Shown: positions 1 through 10,214, counted from the first letter of the stretch. The stretch: 15,126 nucleotides of DNA from an uncultured Actinomycetes bacterium (GCA_903830745.1 CAIKVF010000005.1:1-15126), one strand, 5' to 3'. Made by a program: numbers and translations. The notes: a model not told the origin generated them from the sequence alone.

Positions 1-22
1 AAAGGTAATTCACGTATCTAAC

Positions 23-925
23 CTAATGGGCTCTCGGGTGTGCGTTCTTGTATTCCTTCTGAAGCGAAGTAATTGAGACCGCTGTGTAGATCTGTGTTGT
101 GGAAATTGATGAATGTCCTAAGAGTTCTTGCACAACTCGAATGTCCGCGCCGTGGCTGAGCATGTGCGTTGCACAACTGTGGCGAAATACGTGTGCGCTA
201 ATAGTTGACTGATCAATTCCAGCTGTCAGTGCGCGCTTATGAATTATGAGATCAATCCCCTGGCGCGTAAGTGGTCCACCGCGTGCATTGAGAAACAATC
301 TGGTTGACTGTTTCGAGTTCGAGAACTCTTGTCTCCCGCCCTTTCCTAGGTAATTGCGAAGTGCGGTTTTAAGTGTTTTGCCCTTGGGCACCAGTCGCTG
401 TTTTGAACCCTTACCCGTTACGAGGATCAACTCTTCATCGAAGTCAACGTCTTGGAGAGAGATGCCTACAACCTCGCTAACGCGAGCTCCTGTTCCGTAC
501 AGCAACTCAAAGAGAGCACTGTCACGAAGATCTGAAGGTGTCATTGAGGGCACGGAATCGAGCAGCTGAATCATTAAAGATTCTTCGAGCGGCTTAGGAA
601 GAGATCTTCCCCGCTTTGCTCCAACGATTCTCGTTGTGAGATCAACCGGGATACTTCCTTCTTCGGCCATGAACCCAAACCAGCCACGAACTGAGGACAT
701 TGCACGCGCAACTGAACTATCAGCATGTCCGTCTTTTCTCAGTCGATTGAAGTACTTCTCAAAGTCAGACTCAGCAATCTTTTTAACTGTGAGCTTCAGG
801 GATTTCATCCACTCAAGGAATGATTCGATGTCGCGCTTGTACGCCTCGATAGTTGCTGTACTTCTACCTTTTTCAATGGTTAACCATTGAAGGTAATCAG
901 TTAATAGTTCTTCACTGGTTGCCAA
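23..925 (-). CDS. xerD: Site-specific tyrosine recombinase, XerD-type
   Basis: Tyrosine recombinase of 300 residues, the usual XerC/XerD length. With its partner it would resolve chromosome dimers at dif. An N-terminal SAM-like core-binding domain (about 5-90) precedes the catalytic domain (about 110-290). The full catalytic set is visible: R148 (GARVSEV), K172 (GKGSKQR), H245 and R248 (HVFRHS), H271 (LLGHSS) and nucleophile Y280 (TTQIYT). The start is a TTG at 925, 33 bases after the pyrG stop and without a clear Shine-Dalgarno. The next Met is residue 40, inside the core-binding domain, so TTG is the best start. The frame is the same as pyrG's. The STTQIYT motif and a position downstream of pyrG fit actinobacterial xerD, but XerC cannot be excluded. 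It looks like a core gene rather than a mobile-element integrase. Confidence 0.9.
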   Translation of the reverse strand: MATSEELLTDYLQWLTIEKGRSTATIEAYKRDIESFLEWMKSLKLTVKKIAESDFEKYFNRLRKDGHADSSVARAMSSVRGWFGFMAEEGSIPVDLTTRIVGAKRGRSLPKPLEESLMIQLLDSVPSMTPSDLRDSALFELLYGTGARVSEVVGISLQDVDFDEELILVTGKGSKQRLVPKGKTLKTALRNYLGKGGRQEFSNSKQSTRLFLNARGGPLTRQGIDLIIHKRALTAGIDQSTISAHVFRHSCATHMLSHGADIRVVQELLGHSSISTTQIYTAVSITSLQKEYKNAHPRAH

Positions 926-958
926 GGTGAGTTCCAGACAGTACGTGGAACAAAAGAA

Positions 959-2614
<1,656 letters not shown>

Positions 2615-2672
2615 TTAATTGCCGTATCCACGGAACTAAATACTAGTCGGCGCGCTGTTAAGAATTATTAGA

Positions 2673-4262
2673 TTAACGACGAGTTTCAAGAAGTTGTAAT
2701 GCCAGGGCACGAGATTCTTGACTTAGGGAGTCGCCGACCAGCATTCGGGCAATTTCGCTGACGCGATCTTCACCTTCAACCTTTTTAATCTTGGTTGAGG
2801 CGGTTCCGTTAATTATAGTTTTTTCAATCACGAAGTGGTGGTCTGCCTTGGCGGCCACAGAAGCCAGGTGAGTTACCGCCAAAACCTGCTGTCGTTGGCC
2901 TAATTCGAGCAAGCAGTCCCCGATTTGCTGAGCAACCTGACCGCCCACTCCGGCGTCTACCTCATCAAAGACGGCCACAACATCGTCCTGGGCGGTTTCT
3001 AGAGAGATCGCGAGAAGGACTCGACTCAGTTCTCCACCGCTAGCGAGGGATTGTAGAGGGCCCTCAGCGAGTCCTGGATTTGGAGTGAAGAGAATCTGAG
3101 CCAGCGATCCATCGTCTCCCCCAACATCAAATCTGAGCGATGCATTTGGAAGTGCCACTCGAGGGAGCTGGGCCCTGACAGCCTCGGTGAGTTTTACCGA
3201 GGCGTACTCACGGTCTTTTTTAGCCTTACGAGCGAGTTCAACTTCCTTAGACATAAGTTGTGAAATCTCTGCATCAAGATTTTCAATTCGACCAGATTCC
3301 CCAGAACGCCTCTCTAAATCACTGACGAACGTAGCGAGTGCCTCAAGAGCTTCTTCGAGCGAATTGTTGTACTTACGTGCAATGTTCTGTAATACGGCTG
3401 CTCTTTCATCAAGTACCCCGAGTCGTTCTTCGTCAAATGCATCAGGGTCAGTAAAGGATGAAAGTTCGTGGACGCTATCTCTCGCCTGCTCCAGAGCACT
3501 TCGAAGACCTTCTCTAGCGCTGTCGTAGGTTTCACCCTGTGGAATTTCTCCAATGGCTCTGGCGAGTCTTGTGAGAACCGCCTCTTCATTATCTGAGTCA
3601 AGAGCCTGCATTACGCCCATGATCGCAGCCTGGCCGTCTCTAATCTCAGTCAACCTCGTGAGCTCTTCGAGTACTTCTTTAAGTTCATTAGGAGTCGAAA
3701 TCTTCACGGACTCAATCTCTGAGATTTGAAACTTTAGAAATTCAATTTCGCGTTCTCTGTTAGCGCCGTCTCCCCCGAGACTGTCTCTAAGTTTCAATGC
3801 TTCACTCAGCTGTGTTCTGATGGCGTGCAACTCAGTGGTGTCTACGTTTCCAGTGGTGTCCACTATTCGAAGGATTTCAGAACGATTCTTCAAGCTGAGT
3901 GAATCGTGTTGACCATGGATAACGATTAATTCTTCAGCAAGTAGTCGAAGTGATTCGGCACTTGTCGTGGTGTTATCAAGAGCGCTACGAAGTCGACCAC
4001 CTTGGCTTGACTCTCGAAGTAGTGAAACTTCTTTTCCATCGCGATTTACAAACAGAGCCGCAGCCTTCATGTCCGTAGTCACTGCGTGACGAGCGCCACT
4101 GGCGTCTCCACCTAGACAGAGATCAAGTGCTCCAAGCAGCAGAGTCTTACCCGCACCAGTTTCACCAGTAATGACATTGAAGCCTTCAGAGAATTCAACA
4201 CGAGCTTCTTCAATAACCCCGAGCCCTTGAGCGTAAAGTTCGACTAGCTGTGATTTAGGCAT
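2673..4262 (-). CDS. recN: DNA repair ATPase RecN (SMC-like)
   Basis: SMC-like ATPase of double-strand break repair, acting with RecA on DNA. With the ATG at 4262 it has 529 residues, close to the family norm of about 550. The N-terminal P-loop is GETGAGKT (33-40), with HGQHD of the Q-loop region at 117-121. The middle (about 160-365) is Glu/Arg/Leu-rich and fits the coiled coil. The C-terminal half has the ABC signature LASGGELSR (406-414), Walker B VVAVFDEVD (428-436) and the H-loop VTHLA (463-467). The frame extends to a GTG at 4295, but that adds 11 residues not expected in RecN. The ATG gives MPKSQLVELYAQGLGVIEEA, matching the usual N-terminus, and overlaps the nadK stop by 8 bases (ATGCCTAA), with AGAGGG just upstream. 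Translational coupling to nadK is likely. Confidence 0.95.
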   Translation of the reverse strand: MPKSQLVELYAQGLGVIEEARVEFSEGFNVITGETGAGKTLLLGALDLCLGGDASGARHAVTTDMKAAALFVNRDGKEVSLLRESSQGGRLRSALDNTTTSAESLRLLAEELIVIHGQHDSLSLKNRSEILRIVDTTGNVDTTELHAIRTQLSEALKLRDSLGGDGANREREIEFLKFQISEIESVKISTPNELKEVLEELTRLTEIRDGQAAIMGVMQALDSDNEEAVLTRLARAIGEIPQGETYDSAREGLRSALEQARDSVHELSSFTDPDAFDEERLGVLDERAAVLQNIARKYNNSLEEALEALATFVSDLERRSGESGRIENLDAEISQLMSKEVELARKAKKDREYASVKLTEAVRAQLPRVALPNASLRFDVGGDDGSLAQILFTPNPGLAEGPLQSLASGGELSRVLLAISLETAQDDVVAVFDEVDAGVGGQVAQQIGDCLLELGQRQQVLAVTHLASVAAKADHHFVIEKTIINGTASTKIKKVEGEDRVSEIARMLVGDSLSQESRALALQLLETRR

Positions 4263-5061
4263 GGCCCTCTCGAAGACCTTGTCGCAATCGAACACCTAAA
4301 TCAAAGCTTCGAGTTGCCACAACTCGCACCGGAGTCTGGCTCATAGAAACTTCTACTGAGTCACCCGTATTAAGCGATGTGACCGTATGCCCATCTGCAA
4401 CCACCAGCGCACGATTGCTTTCCACGACGAATCGAAACTTCTTTTCAGCGCCCACAACAATGGAGTTACCAATCGTGAAGTGAGGCGCAATTGGCGTGAG
4501 GATCATCAGAGGAAGCGTGGCATCTACAACAGGCCCACCAGCTGAGAAGTTGTAACCAGTGCTGCCCGTAGGAGTCGAAACCATTACTCCGTCAGCGGAA
4601 TACGAAAGGAATTCTTCGTTATCAACAAATGTCTTCACTCTGACCATGTGACCTGATTCAGCACGCTCAATAACAACTTCATTCATTGCGAATTCTGTTT
4701 TATTACCTGAGTAAGAAATTTCCAGAGCGATTCGGTGATCAACTTCGCTACTTACGAGTGCTTCATTAATCACGGTAACCAGTTCAGAAGGTTGCACGTT
4801 TAGCAAAAAGCCAAGTCGTCCGAGGTTTACCCCAACGAGACGTGCGTTGTGTTCGTGAGCAATACGAGCTGAGCGAAGAAATGTTCCATCACCGCCAAGA
4901 CTTACAACGAGAGTTTGCTCACTAACTTCAGGTAGTTCTTCAGAATCGAGCATGTGAACGGAACTGGTGATTCCAGAATCTTGAAGACGTTCTGCCGCTT
5001 CACGTGCAAGGTCCAAGGCATCTGGTCGGTTGCTGAAAGCTGTAAAAAGCAGTTGAGTCAC
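4255..5061 (-). CDS. nadK: NAD kinase
   Basis: Phosphorylates NAD+ to NADP+ and so sets the NADPH pool; cytosolic. The length of 268 residues is typical of bacterial NadK. Diagnostic motifs are GGDGT (56-60, with catalytic Asp58), GRLGFL (81-86), the NE pair N127-E128 in AMNEVV that contacts NAD, and the glycine-rich stretch ADGVMVSTPTGSTGY (156-170) followed by SAGGPVV (173-179). The start is a GTG at 5061, preceded by GAGGTG at suitable spacing and giving MTQLLFTAF, a normal N-terminal strand. It is the first gene after the tRNA and overlaps recN, as in the nadK-recN pairs of many Actinobacteria and Firmicutes. The tlyA gene that often precedes nadK is not here. Confidence 0.96.
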   Translation of the reverse strand: MTQLLFTAFSNRPDALDLAREAAERLQDSGITSSVHMLDSEELPEVSEQTLVVSLGGDGTFLRSARIAHEHNARLVGVNLGRLGFLLNVQPSELVTVINEALVSSEVDHRIALEISYSGNKTEFAMNEVVIERAESGHMVRVKTFVDNEEFLSYSADGVMVSTPTGSTGYNFSAGGPVVDATLPLMILTPIAPHFTIGNSIVVGAEKKFRFVVESNRALVVADGHTVTSLNTGDSVEVSMSQTPVRVVATRSFDLGVRLRQGLREGHA

Positions 5062-5079
5062 GTTGCACCTCGTGGCTTA

Positions 5080-5110
5080 ATCGTAGTAACTACTTGTGAC
5101 CTCTAGGTCA
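5080..5110 (-). promoter_or_regulatory. Possible nadK promoter/operator with palindrome
   Basis: The 69-base spacer between tRNA-Leu and nadK contains a perfect inverted repeat, TGACCT-N2-AGGTCA, at 5097-5110. On the minus strand a -10-like TACGAT (5085-5080) lies downstream of it, about 19 bases before the nadK GTG. No good -35 hexamer is present at the right distance; the palindrome occupies that place. This could be an operator or activator site for nadK-recN. It could equally be chance, because a 6-base arm pair is short. No U-tract follows, so it is not a terminator. Confidence 0.25.
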
Positions 5111-5130
5111 TGGCTATGCCAGTAAATCAT

Positions 5131-5216
5131 TGGTGTCGAAGGCGGGACTTGAACCCGCACGCCCTTTCGAGCACTAGCCCCTCAAGCTAGCGTGTCTGCC
5201 ATTTCACCACTTCGAC
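5131..5216 (-). tRNA. tRNA-Leu (anticodon GAG)
   Basis: An 86-base class II tRNA read from the minus strand. The acceptor stem pairs GTCGAAG with CTTCGAC perfectly, the discriminator is A, and the CCA is encoded (5133-5131). The anticodon stem CTAGC/GCTAG closes the loop TTGAGGG, giving anticodon GAG (5183-5181), which decodes CUC and CUU leucine codons. The T arm is GCGGG-TTCAAGT-CCCGC. A long variable arm with a GAAA loop is present, as expected for Leu. It stands alone between the solute-binding protein gene and nadK. No mobile-element boundary is visible at its 3' end. Confidence 0.97.
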
Positions 5217-5228
5217 GCGGAGTACCAC

Positions 5229-5257
5229 TTTATACGCTGCGAACAGCAACGACTAAT
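5229..5257 (-). promoter_or_regulatory. Candidate promoter of tRNA-Leu
   Basis: Within the 44 bases upstream of the tRNA the minus strand has TATAAA (5234-5229), a near-consensus -10 box ending 12 bases before the mature 5' end. A poor -35 (ATTAGT, 5257-5252) sits at 17-base spacing. The start point would fall a few bases before the tRNA, as is common for tRNA genes. Only the -10 box is convincing. Confidence 0.4.
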
Positions 5258-5260
5258 CCT

Positions 5261-6955
5261 CTAATTCGCAGGTGTCGTGACGACTCTTCCCCACAGTGGG
5301 ATTTCATCAACGAAGCCCTGAACCGAAAGGCTCCCAATCGCATTCGAGAGTGAATTTGACCAAATAGTCATTGTCGGAAGAGTCGCAATTGGCCTGACCC
5401 AGAAGTTGCTGAGCACTGTTTGGTCAAAAGACTTCCATGTTGCGAGTGCTGTTACTGGATTGAAATTAGAGATGGCTGCGTTGTACTGCTTATTCAGCAA
5501 AGTTGTTCGAACACCACTTGTGTAGCTATCGCTATAACTCGTGCCGTAAAAGGATCGTGCGAGAACTGAGGGAGTTGTTGACGCTGTACGGGTAATCATT
5601 GCAACGTCGTATCTATTAGTAGCTACAGCATTCTGCGCTGAAACACTGTCGGTGAAGAAATACTCGTACACGACAATCCCAATTTTGCGCCATTGAGCAG
5701 CGATTAGATTTGCTGTTGTTTTTTCAAGGTTCGATGGTCCTACCGCCATATGAACAACGAGTGCTCTATTCGCAGCATTTCTATAAATTCCACCAACAAG
5801 TTTGAATCCAGCGTCTTTTGTCAATGACGAAATTGCACATGAGAGACAGTCGCCAACGGTATTTCCAGTTGATGTTGGAGTTGTACTCGTAGTTTCTGAA
5901 CTAGCAACTGACGTTGTCGTCGAGCTCTGCGTGGGACCAGGTCCCGATCCACCTGGATAACCACTTTGGCCTTGGGTCAAGAGTATTGACGTTGCTGGTG
6001 CTGGAGAAAAAGTGACCGCTCCCCATAGAGCATTAAGAATCAATTGGCGCTGAATTGAAAGAGATAGTGCTTCGCGAACATTTATGTCACTCGTGACAAA
6101 CGTACGTGGCGCAAAAGTCAACTCAAGAAGTTGAACTGAAGTTCCGATGTGGCTTACAAACTCAGGGTGGGCACTGAGCGTCATAGAAAGAGACTTGCTC
6201 ACCCGTGTTGTGTAGCTCGCGAAATTGACATTATTTGATGTGGGAATAGTTGTCGATGCATTGATGATGATTCGACCATATCGGTTTGGATTTAGTGTCC
6301 ATTTCTTGTTCATTGTCAAAACAATTTGAGAAGCGCTGGCAGATGCAACGTTGTATGGCCCTAGCGTTGGTCTCTTCAATAGAGCAGAGAACGAACAGTC
6401 TGGTGTAATGGGCGCTGGTGTTACGTCACGAAACAACGTATTCCATGCGGAATAGGGAGTTGAAAATACAACGGTGACGATTGATCCAGATTTACTAACA
6501 ACTACTGACTTAATAGCTTTGTAGCCGTCAGCGAAAACGCTCGGAACAGACTTTGCGTACTGCCACCACGTGAGCAAGTCTTTTCCGCTAAACGAAGCAC
6601 CGTTTGACCACACATAGTTTGGGGCAATTGTGTACACCACGGTTTCTGGCGAGAGTGAAGTTAACTCTGCCGCTGCAATCGGGCCACCTTCGCCTACAAG
6701 TACGTCTGATGTTGAAGTCAAGAATGCAGAAGGCTGAAGTAGGTCGAGTACTGCTTTAGACGTTGGGTTCGATCCCGCGTCAAAGTAACCGCATCCGTTT
6801 AGTGGACCAGGAAGCGAAACAGTAATTGTGTTGGCGTTCTCATTTGAGGTCGCGATTGGTTTCTTGGCGGCAGAAGCAACAGCCGTTGGGGTTAAAGCAA
6901 TCGTTATGGCAATGCCCGTTAAAACGGCACGGGAAATTGACCCTCGAAGGATCAT
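5261..6955 (-). CDS. Exported solute-binding protein, family 5 (Dpp/Opp-like)
   Basis: A 564-residue exported protein resembling family-5 extracellular solute-binding proteins, which capture peptides, nickel or sugars for ABC importers. Residues 1-29 form a Sec signal peptide: basic start, hydrophobic core ITIALTPTAV, and signal peptidase I-type AVASA before AKKP. No lipobox cysteine follows, unusual for a monoderm binding protein. Family-5 features are VYTIAPNYVWSNGASFSGKD (107-126) and the INVREALSLSIQRQLI block (291-306), which matches the usual VRqAlsyAiDR region. A Gly/Pro then Ser/Thr-rich segment (331-369) interrupts the fold and ends in a CLSC pair (C370, C373). Two other cysteines (C55, C187) could form disulfides. 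The ATG lies 5 bases after secG without a clear Shine-Dalgarno, so coupling is likely. No permease or ATPase genes are adjacent, so the ligand is unknown. Fold assignment is fairly confident; a transport role is not proven. Confidence 0.75.
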   Translation of the reverse strand: MILRGSISRAVLTGIAITIALTPTAVASAAKKPIATSNENANTITVSLPGPLNGCGYFDAGSNPTSKAVLDLLQPSAFLTSTSDVLVGEGGPIAAAELTSLSPETVVYTIAPNYVWSNGASFSGKDLLTWWQYAKSVPSVFADGYKAIKSVVVSKSGSIVTVVFSTPYSAWNTLFRDVTPAPITPDCSFSALLKRPTLGPYNVASASASQIVLTMNKKWTLNPNRYGRIIINASTTIPTSNNVNFASYTTRVSKSLSMTLSAHPEFVSHIGTSVQLLELTFAPRTFVTSDINVREALSLSIQRQLILNALWGAVTFSPAPATSILLTQGQSGYPGGSGPGPTQSSTTTSVASSETTSTTPTSTGNTVGDCLSCAISSLTKDAGFKLVGGIYRNAANRALVVHMAVGPSNLEKTTANLIAAQWRKIGIVVYEYFFTDSVSAQNAVATNRYDVAMITRTASTTPSVLARSFYGTSYSDSYTSGVRTTLLNKQYNAAISNFNPVTALATWKSFDQTVLSNFWVRPIATLPTMTIWSNSLSNAIGSLSVQGFVDEIPLWGRVVTTPAN

Positions 6956-6960
6956 GGCTA

Positions 6961-7191
6961 CTACTGCAAGCGAAGGTCGAGTGTCAGCGTGGCAAATGTA
7001 AATACCAACGCGACAGCAATGGTGATTCGGTCAAGATTGCGCTCAACAACTGTTGATCCAGCAGCAACAGCGCCCACCGATCCACCCATCAAGTCAGAAA
7101 TACCGCCACCACGTCCTGAGTGCAGGAGAACAAGAAATATAAGTGCAACGGCTGAAATAGCCTCAATTGCAACGATTAACCAAGTCAACAT
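6961..7191 (-). CDS. secG: Preprotein translocase subunit SecG
   Basis: Small inner subunit of the SecYEG translocon. It has 76 residues, the usual size. There are two hydrophobic segments (about 3-23 and 56-71) joined by a glycine-rich cytosolic loop, SGRGGGISDLMGG (25-37), the hallmark of SecG. The ATG at 7191 has a strong Shine-Dalgarno, GGAGG, 6 bases upstream. It lies 14 bases after tpiA, its standard position in Actinobacteria and many Firmicutes, and directly before the exported binding protein. Confidence 0.93.
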   Translation of the reverse strand: MLTWLIVAIEAISAVALIFLVLLHSGRGGGISDLMGGSVGAVAAGSTVVERNLDRITIAVALVFTFATLTLDLRLQ

Positions 7192-7197
7192 CTAAAA

Positions 7198-7202
7198 CCT
7201 CC
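7198..7202 (-). promoter_or_regulatory. Shine-Dalgarno of secG
   Basis: GGAGG on the minus strand in the 14-base tpiA-secG spacer, 6 bases before the ATG. It is the strongest ribosome-binding site in the window and fixes the secG start. Confidence 0.8.
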
Positions 7203-7205
7203 GGA

Positions 7206-7985
7206 TTAGCGTTTTCCAGCGTAGCAGTCGTTGCACGCTTGGATAATTGCCATGAATGATTCAGCCTTAAGACTGGCTCCTCCAACTAGAAATCCGTCTA
7301 CACCCGTCTCGTTTACAAGAGCTTCAGCGTTCTCAGCGTTAACCGATCCGCCGTACAAAATTCGAGATTCACTAAGTCCAAGAACCTTCAAAGTACTTCT
7401 AATGAATGATGTCATTTCAGATACTTGATGCGAAGATGCAGTCAGACCGGTGCCAATCGCCCAAATTGGTTCATAGGCCAGAGTTATGAGCTCGCGGTGC
7501 TTCGGGTCAATTTTAACTAGTGCACCGTGAATCTGCTCCTTCACATAATTCTCTTGATCACCAGATTCACGAACATCGAGTGGTTCACCAACACAAAGAA
7601 CAGCATTCATTCCAGACTTCACCACTGACTGGAGTGTTTGCTCAACAACAGAGTCACGCTGTGCGTACATTGAACGACGCTCAGAGTGTCCAACAAGTAC
7701 CCACTTGACATTAAGACGCTTGAGCATTGGTGCACTGATTTCACCAGTGTGCGCACCATTGTCATTGGCGTTGACGTGCTGCGCTGCAACTTCCATAGTG
7801 ATTCGCTCAGAATCAATAATTGAGGTGACGCTTCTGATGTCGACGAACGGAGGAGCTACGACAATGTCTACATTCTCCATTGGCTTGTTCTTCAACATGA
7901 CTGCGAACTGTTGGCTCAGATGAACAGCCTCGACGTAGTCAAGGTTCATCTTCCAGTTACCAATTACGAGCGGCTTTGATGACAT
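7206..7985 (-). CDS. tpiA: Triosephosphate isomerase
   Basis: Interconverts dihydroxyacetone phosphate and glyceraldehyde 3-phosphate in glycolysis and gluconeogenesis; cytosolic dimer. It has 259 residues, a normal TIM-barrel length. Active-site residues are K12 in GNWKMN (9-14), catalytic H100 in VGHSERR and catalytic base E172 in YEPIWAIGTG, whose AIGTG forms flexible loop 6. The phosphate-binding YGGSVN (211-216) and LVGGASL (233-239) follow. The ATG abuts the pgk stop (TAAATG, no spacer) and has no strong Shine-Dalgarno, so translation is probably coupled to pgk. Confidence 0.98.
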   Translation of the reverse strand: MSSKPLVIGNWKMNLDYVEAVHLSQQFAVMLKNKPMENVDIVVAPPFVDIRSVTSIIDSERITMEVAAQHVNANDNGAHTGEISAPMLKRLNVKWVLVGHSERRSMYAQRDSVVEQTLQSVVKSGMNAVLCVGEPLDVRESGDQENYVKEQIHGALVKIDPKHRELITLAYEPIWAIGTGLTASSHQVSEMTSFIRSTLKVLGLSESRILYGGSVNAENAEALVNETGVDGFLVGGASLKAESFMAIIQACNDCYAGKR

Positions 7986-9122
7986 TTACTTGCTACTTTC
8001 ACGTAATGCTTTTAGGCCGGGCAGATCGCCAAGCTCTACAAACTCTAGTGATGCACCACCACCAGTTGAAACAAAACTGACCTGATCTTCTAATCCGAAC
8101 ATTTGAATTGCTGAGACTGAGTCTCCCCCGCCAATTACAGAAATTGCAGAAGATTTAGCAACACATCGAGCAATCGCTTCGGTTCCATCGCTGAAGCGCT
8201 CGTCTTCAAAGACTCCCATTGGTCCGTTCCACAGAACAGTGGCTGCAGAAGAGATTGCTTTTTCAAAATCGGTTATTGATTTTGGACCAATGTCTAAGCC
8301 CTGGAACCCGTCTGGGATGTTGGAGCCGAAGTCAATCGGATTGTCACTTCCGCCCTTAGAGCCAAAAGGAAGTCCTACGGCGAGTCCTATTGAATCTTGT
8401 GGGATAAGAACTTTGCCACCATCCATAAGTGCTGCACATTCATCTACGAACGACTCGTCAAAAAGCGATCCACCGATTGTTCGACCTTGGGTTGACTGAA
8501 ACGTGAAGGCCATTCCACCACCAACAATCACGGTGTCAGCCTTTTCACTCAGAACTTTTACGATGCCGAGCTTGTCGGCAACCTTTGCTCCACCAACGAT
8601 TGCAACAAATGGTCGGGCAGGATTTTGAAGAATGCCAGAAAGAGTTGTGACTTCCTTTTGTAGATTCGGTCCTGCAGCACTCGGTAGTAATACCGGTGGC
8701 CACATAATTGATGCGTGCTCGCGGTGTGAGGCGCTAAATGCCTCATTGATGTAGTAATCAAAACCCGAAACTAACTGTTCACCAAAAGCTCGATCGTTCT
8801 TTTCTTCTCCAGAATTAAATCGGAGGTTTTCAAGCAACTCAACTTGCGGGCAGAGTTCTTTAAGGCGACGTCTCACCGGTGCCACGCTGTATTTTTCGAC
8901 AACCTCACCCTTCGGTCTTCCAAAGTGAGTGCATGCAACAACAGTTGCGCCACGGTTGATGAGATCTTCAAACAAAGGCAGCGTTGCTCTGATTCGAAAA
9001 TCATCAGTGACTTCTAATTGACCATCGACTTCATCTACGGGTGTGTTGAAATCAACCCTTACAAGAACTCTCTTACCAACAAGGCTTCCCCAGCGTTCGT
9101 AGGAAGGCAGTAAATCTGTCAT
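7986..9122 (-). CDS. pgk: Phosphoglycerate kinase
   Basis: Transfers phosphate from 1,3-bisphosphoglycerate to ADP, the first ATP-forming step of lower glycolysis; cytosolic. It has 378 residues, slightly shorter than the usual 390-400. Motifs in order are RVDFNTP (22-28), THFGRP (65-70), ENLRFN (98-103), VGGAKVADK (176-184), LWNGPMGVFE (297-306), GGGDS (331-335) and the phosphate loop STGGGASLEF (352-361). All expected substrate-binding segments are present, so the shortness reflects compact loops. The ATG lies 3 bases after the gap stop; the sequence just upstream gives only a weak GGTAAG. The middle gene of the gap-pgk-tpiA operon. Confidence 0.98.
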   Translation of the reverse strand: MTDLLPSYERWGSLVGKRVLVRVDFNTPVDEVDGQLEVTDDFRIRATLPLFEDLINRGATVVACTHFGRPKGEVVEKYSVAPVRRRLKELCPQVELLENLRFNSGEEKNDRAFGEQLVSGFDYYINEAFSASHREHASIMWPPVLLPSAAGPNLQKEVTTLSGILQNPARPFVAIVGGAKVADKLGIVKVLSEKADTVIVGGGMAFTFQSTQGRTIGGSLFDESFVDECAALMDGGKVLIPQDSIGLAVGLPFGSKGGSDNPIDFGSNIPDGFQGLDIGPKSITDFEKAISSAATVLWNGPMGVFEDERFSDGTEAIARCVAKSSAISVIGGGDSVSAIQMFGLEDQVSFVSTGGGASLEFVELGDLPGLKALRESSK

Positions 9123-9125
9123 TGA

Positions 9126-10133
<1,008 letters not shown>

Positions 10134-10140
10134 CGGCATG

Positions 10141-10146
10141 CTCCTT
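10141..10146 (-). promoter_or_regulatory. Shine-Dalgarno deciding the gap start
   Basis: AAGGAG on the minus strand. It is 7 bases from the GTG at 10133 but only 1 base from the ATG at 10139. Spacing therefore favours the GTG start, which also gives the canonical GAPDH N-terminus. Confidence 0.7.
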
Positions 10147-10177
10147 GTTATTAGGGGAACTTCTAGTATCACACTTC

Positions 10178-10207
10178 AGCATAAATAATTGGTGCTTGTT
10201 GTGAGAA
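10178..10207 (-). promoter_or_regulatory. Candidate promoter of gap-pgk-tpiA
   Basis: In the rapZ-gap spacer the minus strand has TTCTCA (10207-10202, four of six matches to TTGACA) and TATGCT (10183-10178, four of six matches to TATAAT), separated by 18 bases. Transcription would start near 10171, leaving a leader of about 38 bases before the gap start. The assignment is by eye only. A second -10-like element, GATACT with an upstream TG (about 10170-10165), is an alternative. Confidence 0.35.
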
Positions 10208-10214
10208 TCCTCAC
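10201..10214. promoter_or_regulatory. Palindrome overlapping the gap -35 region
   Basis: Perfect 5-base inverted repeat with a 4-base centre: GTGAG-AATC-CTCAC on the plus strand. One arm overlaps the candidate -35 of gap. Its position suits an operator for a repressor of glycolytic genes. It is not followed by a T-tract, so it is unlikely to be an intrinsic terminator. Such a short palindrome may also be chance. Confidence 0.3.

Noticed and set aside
23..925. The tyrosine recombinase as an integrase marking a mobile element
   Set aside because: Length, motifs and position beside pyrG fit chromosomal XerD. No attachment repeats, phage genes or change in base composition are seen.
3187..3528. 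113-residue plus-strand open frame within recN
   Set aside because: Ser/Arg/Leu-rich antisense shadow of the RecN coiled-coil region, with no recognisable motif.
4263..4295. GTG at 4295 as the recN start
   Set aside because: It adds 11 residues not seen at RecN N-termini. The ATG at 4262 gives the standard N-terminus and a coupled overlap with nadK.
5131..5260. tRNA-Leu as an integration site for an island
   Set aside because: No duplicated tRNA 3' end and no integrase next to it; both sides are core-type genes on the same strand.
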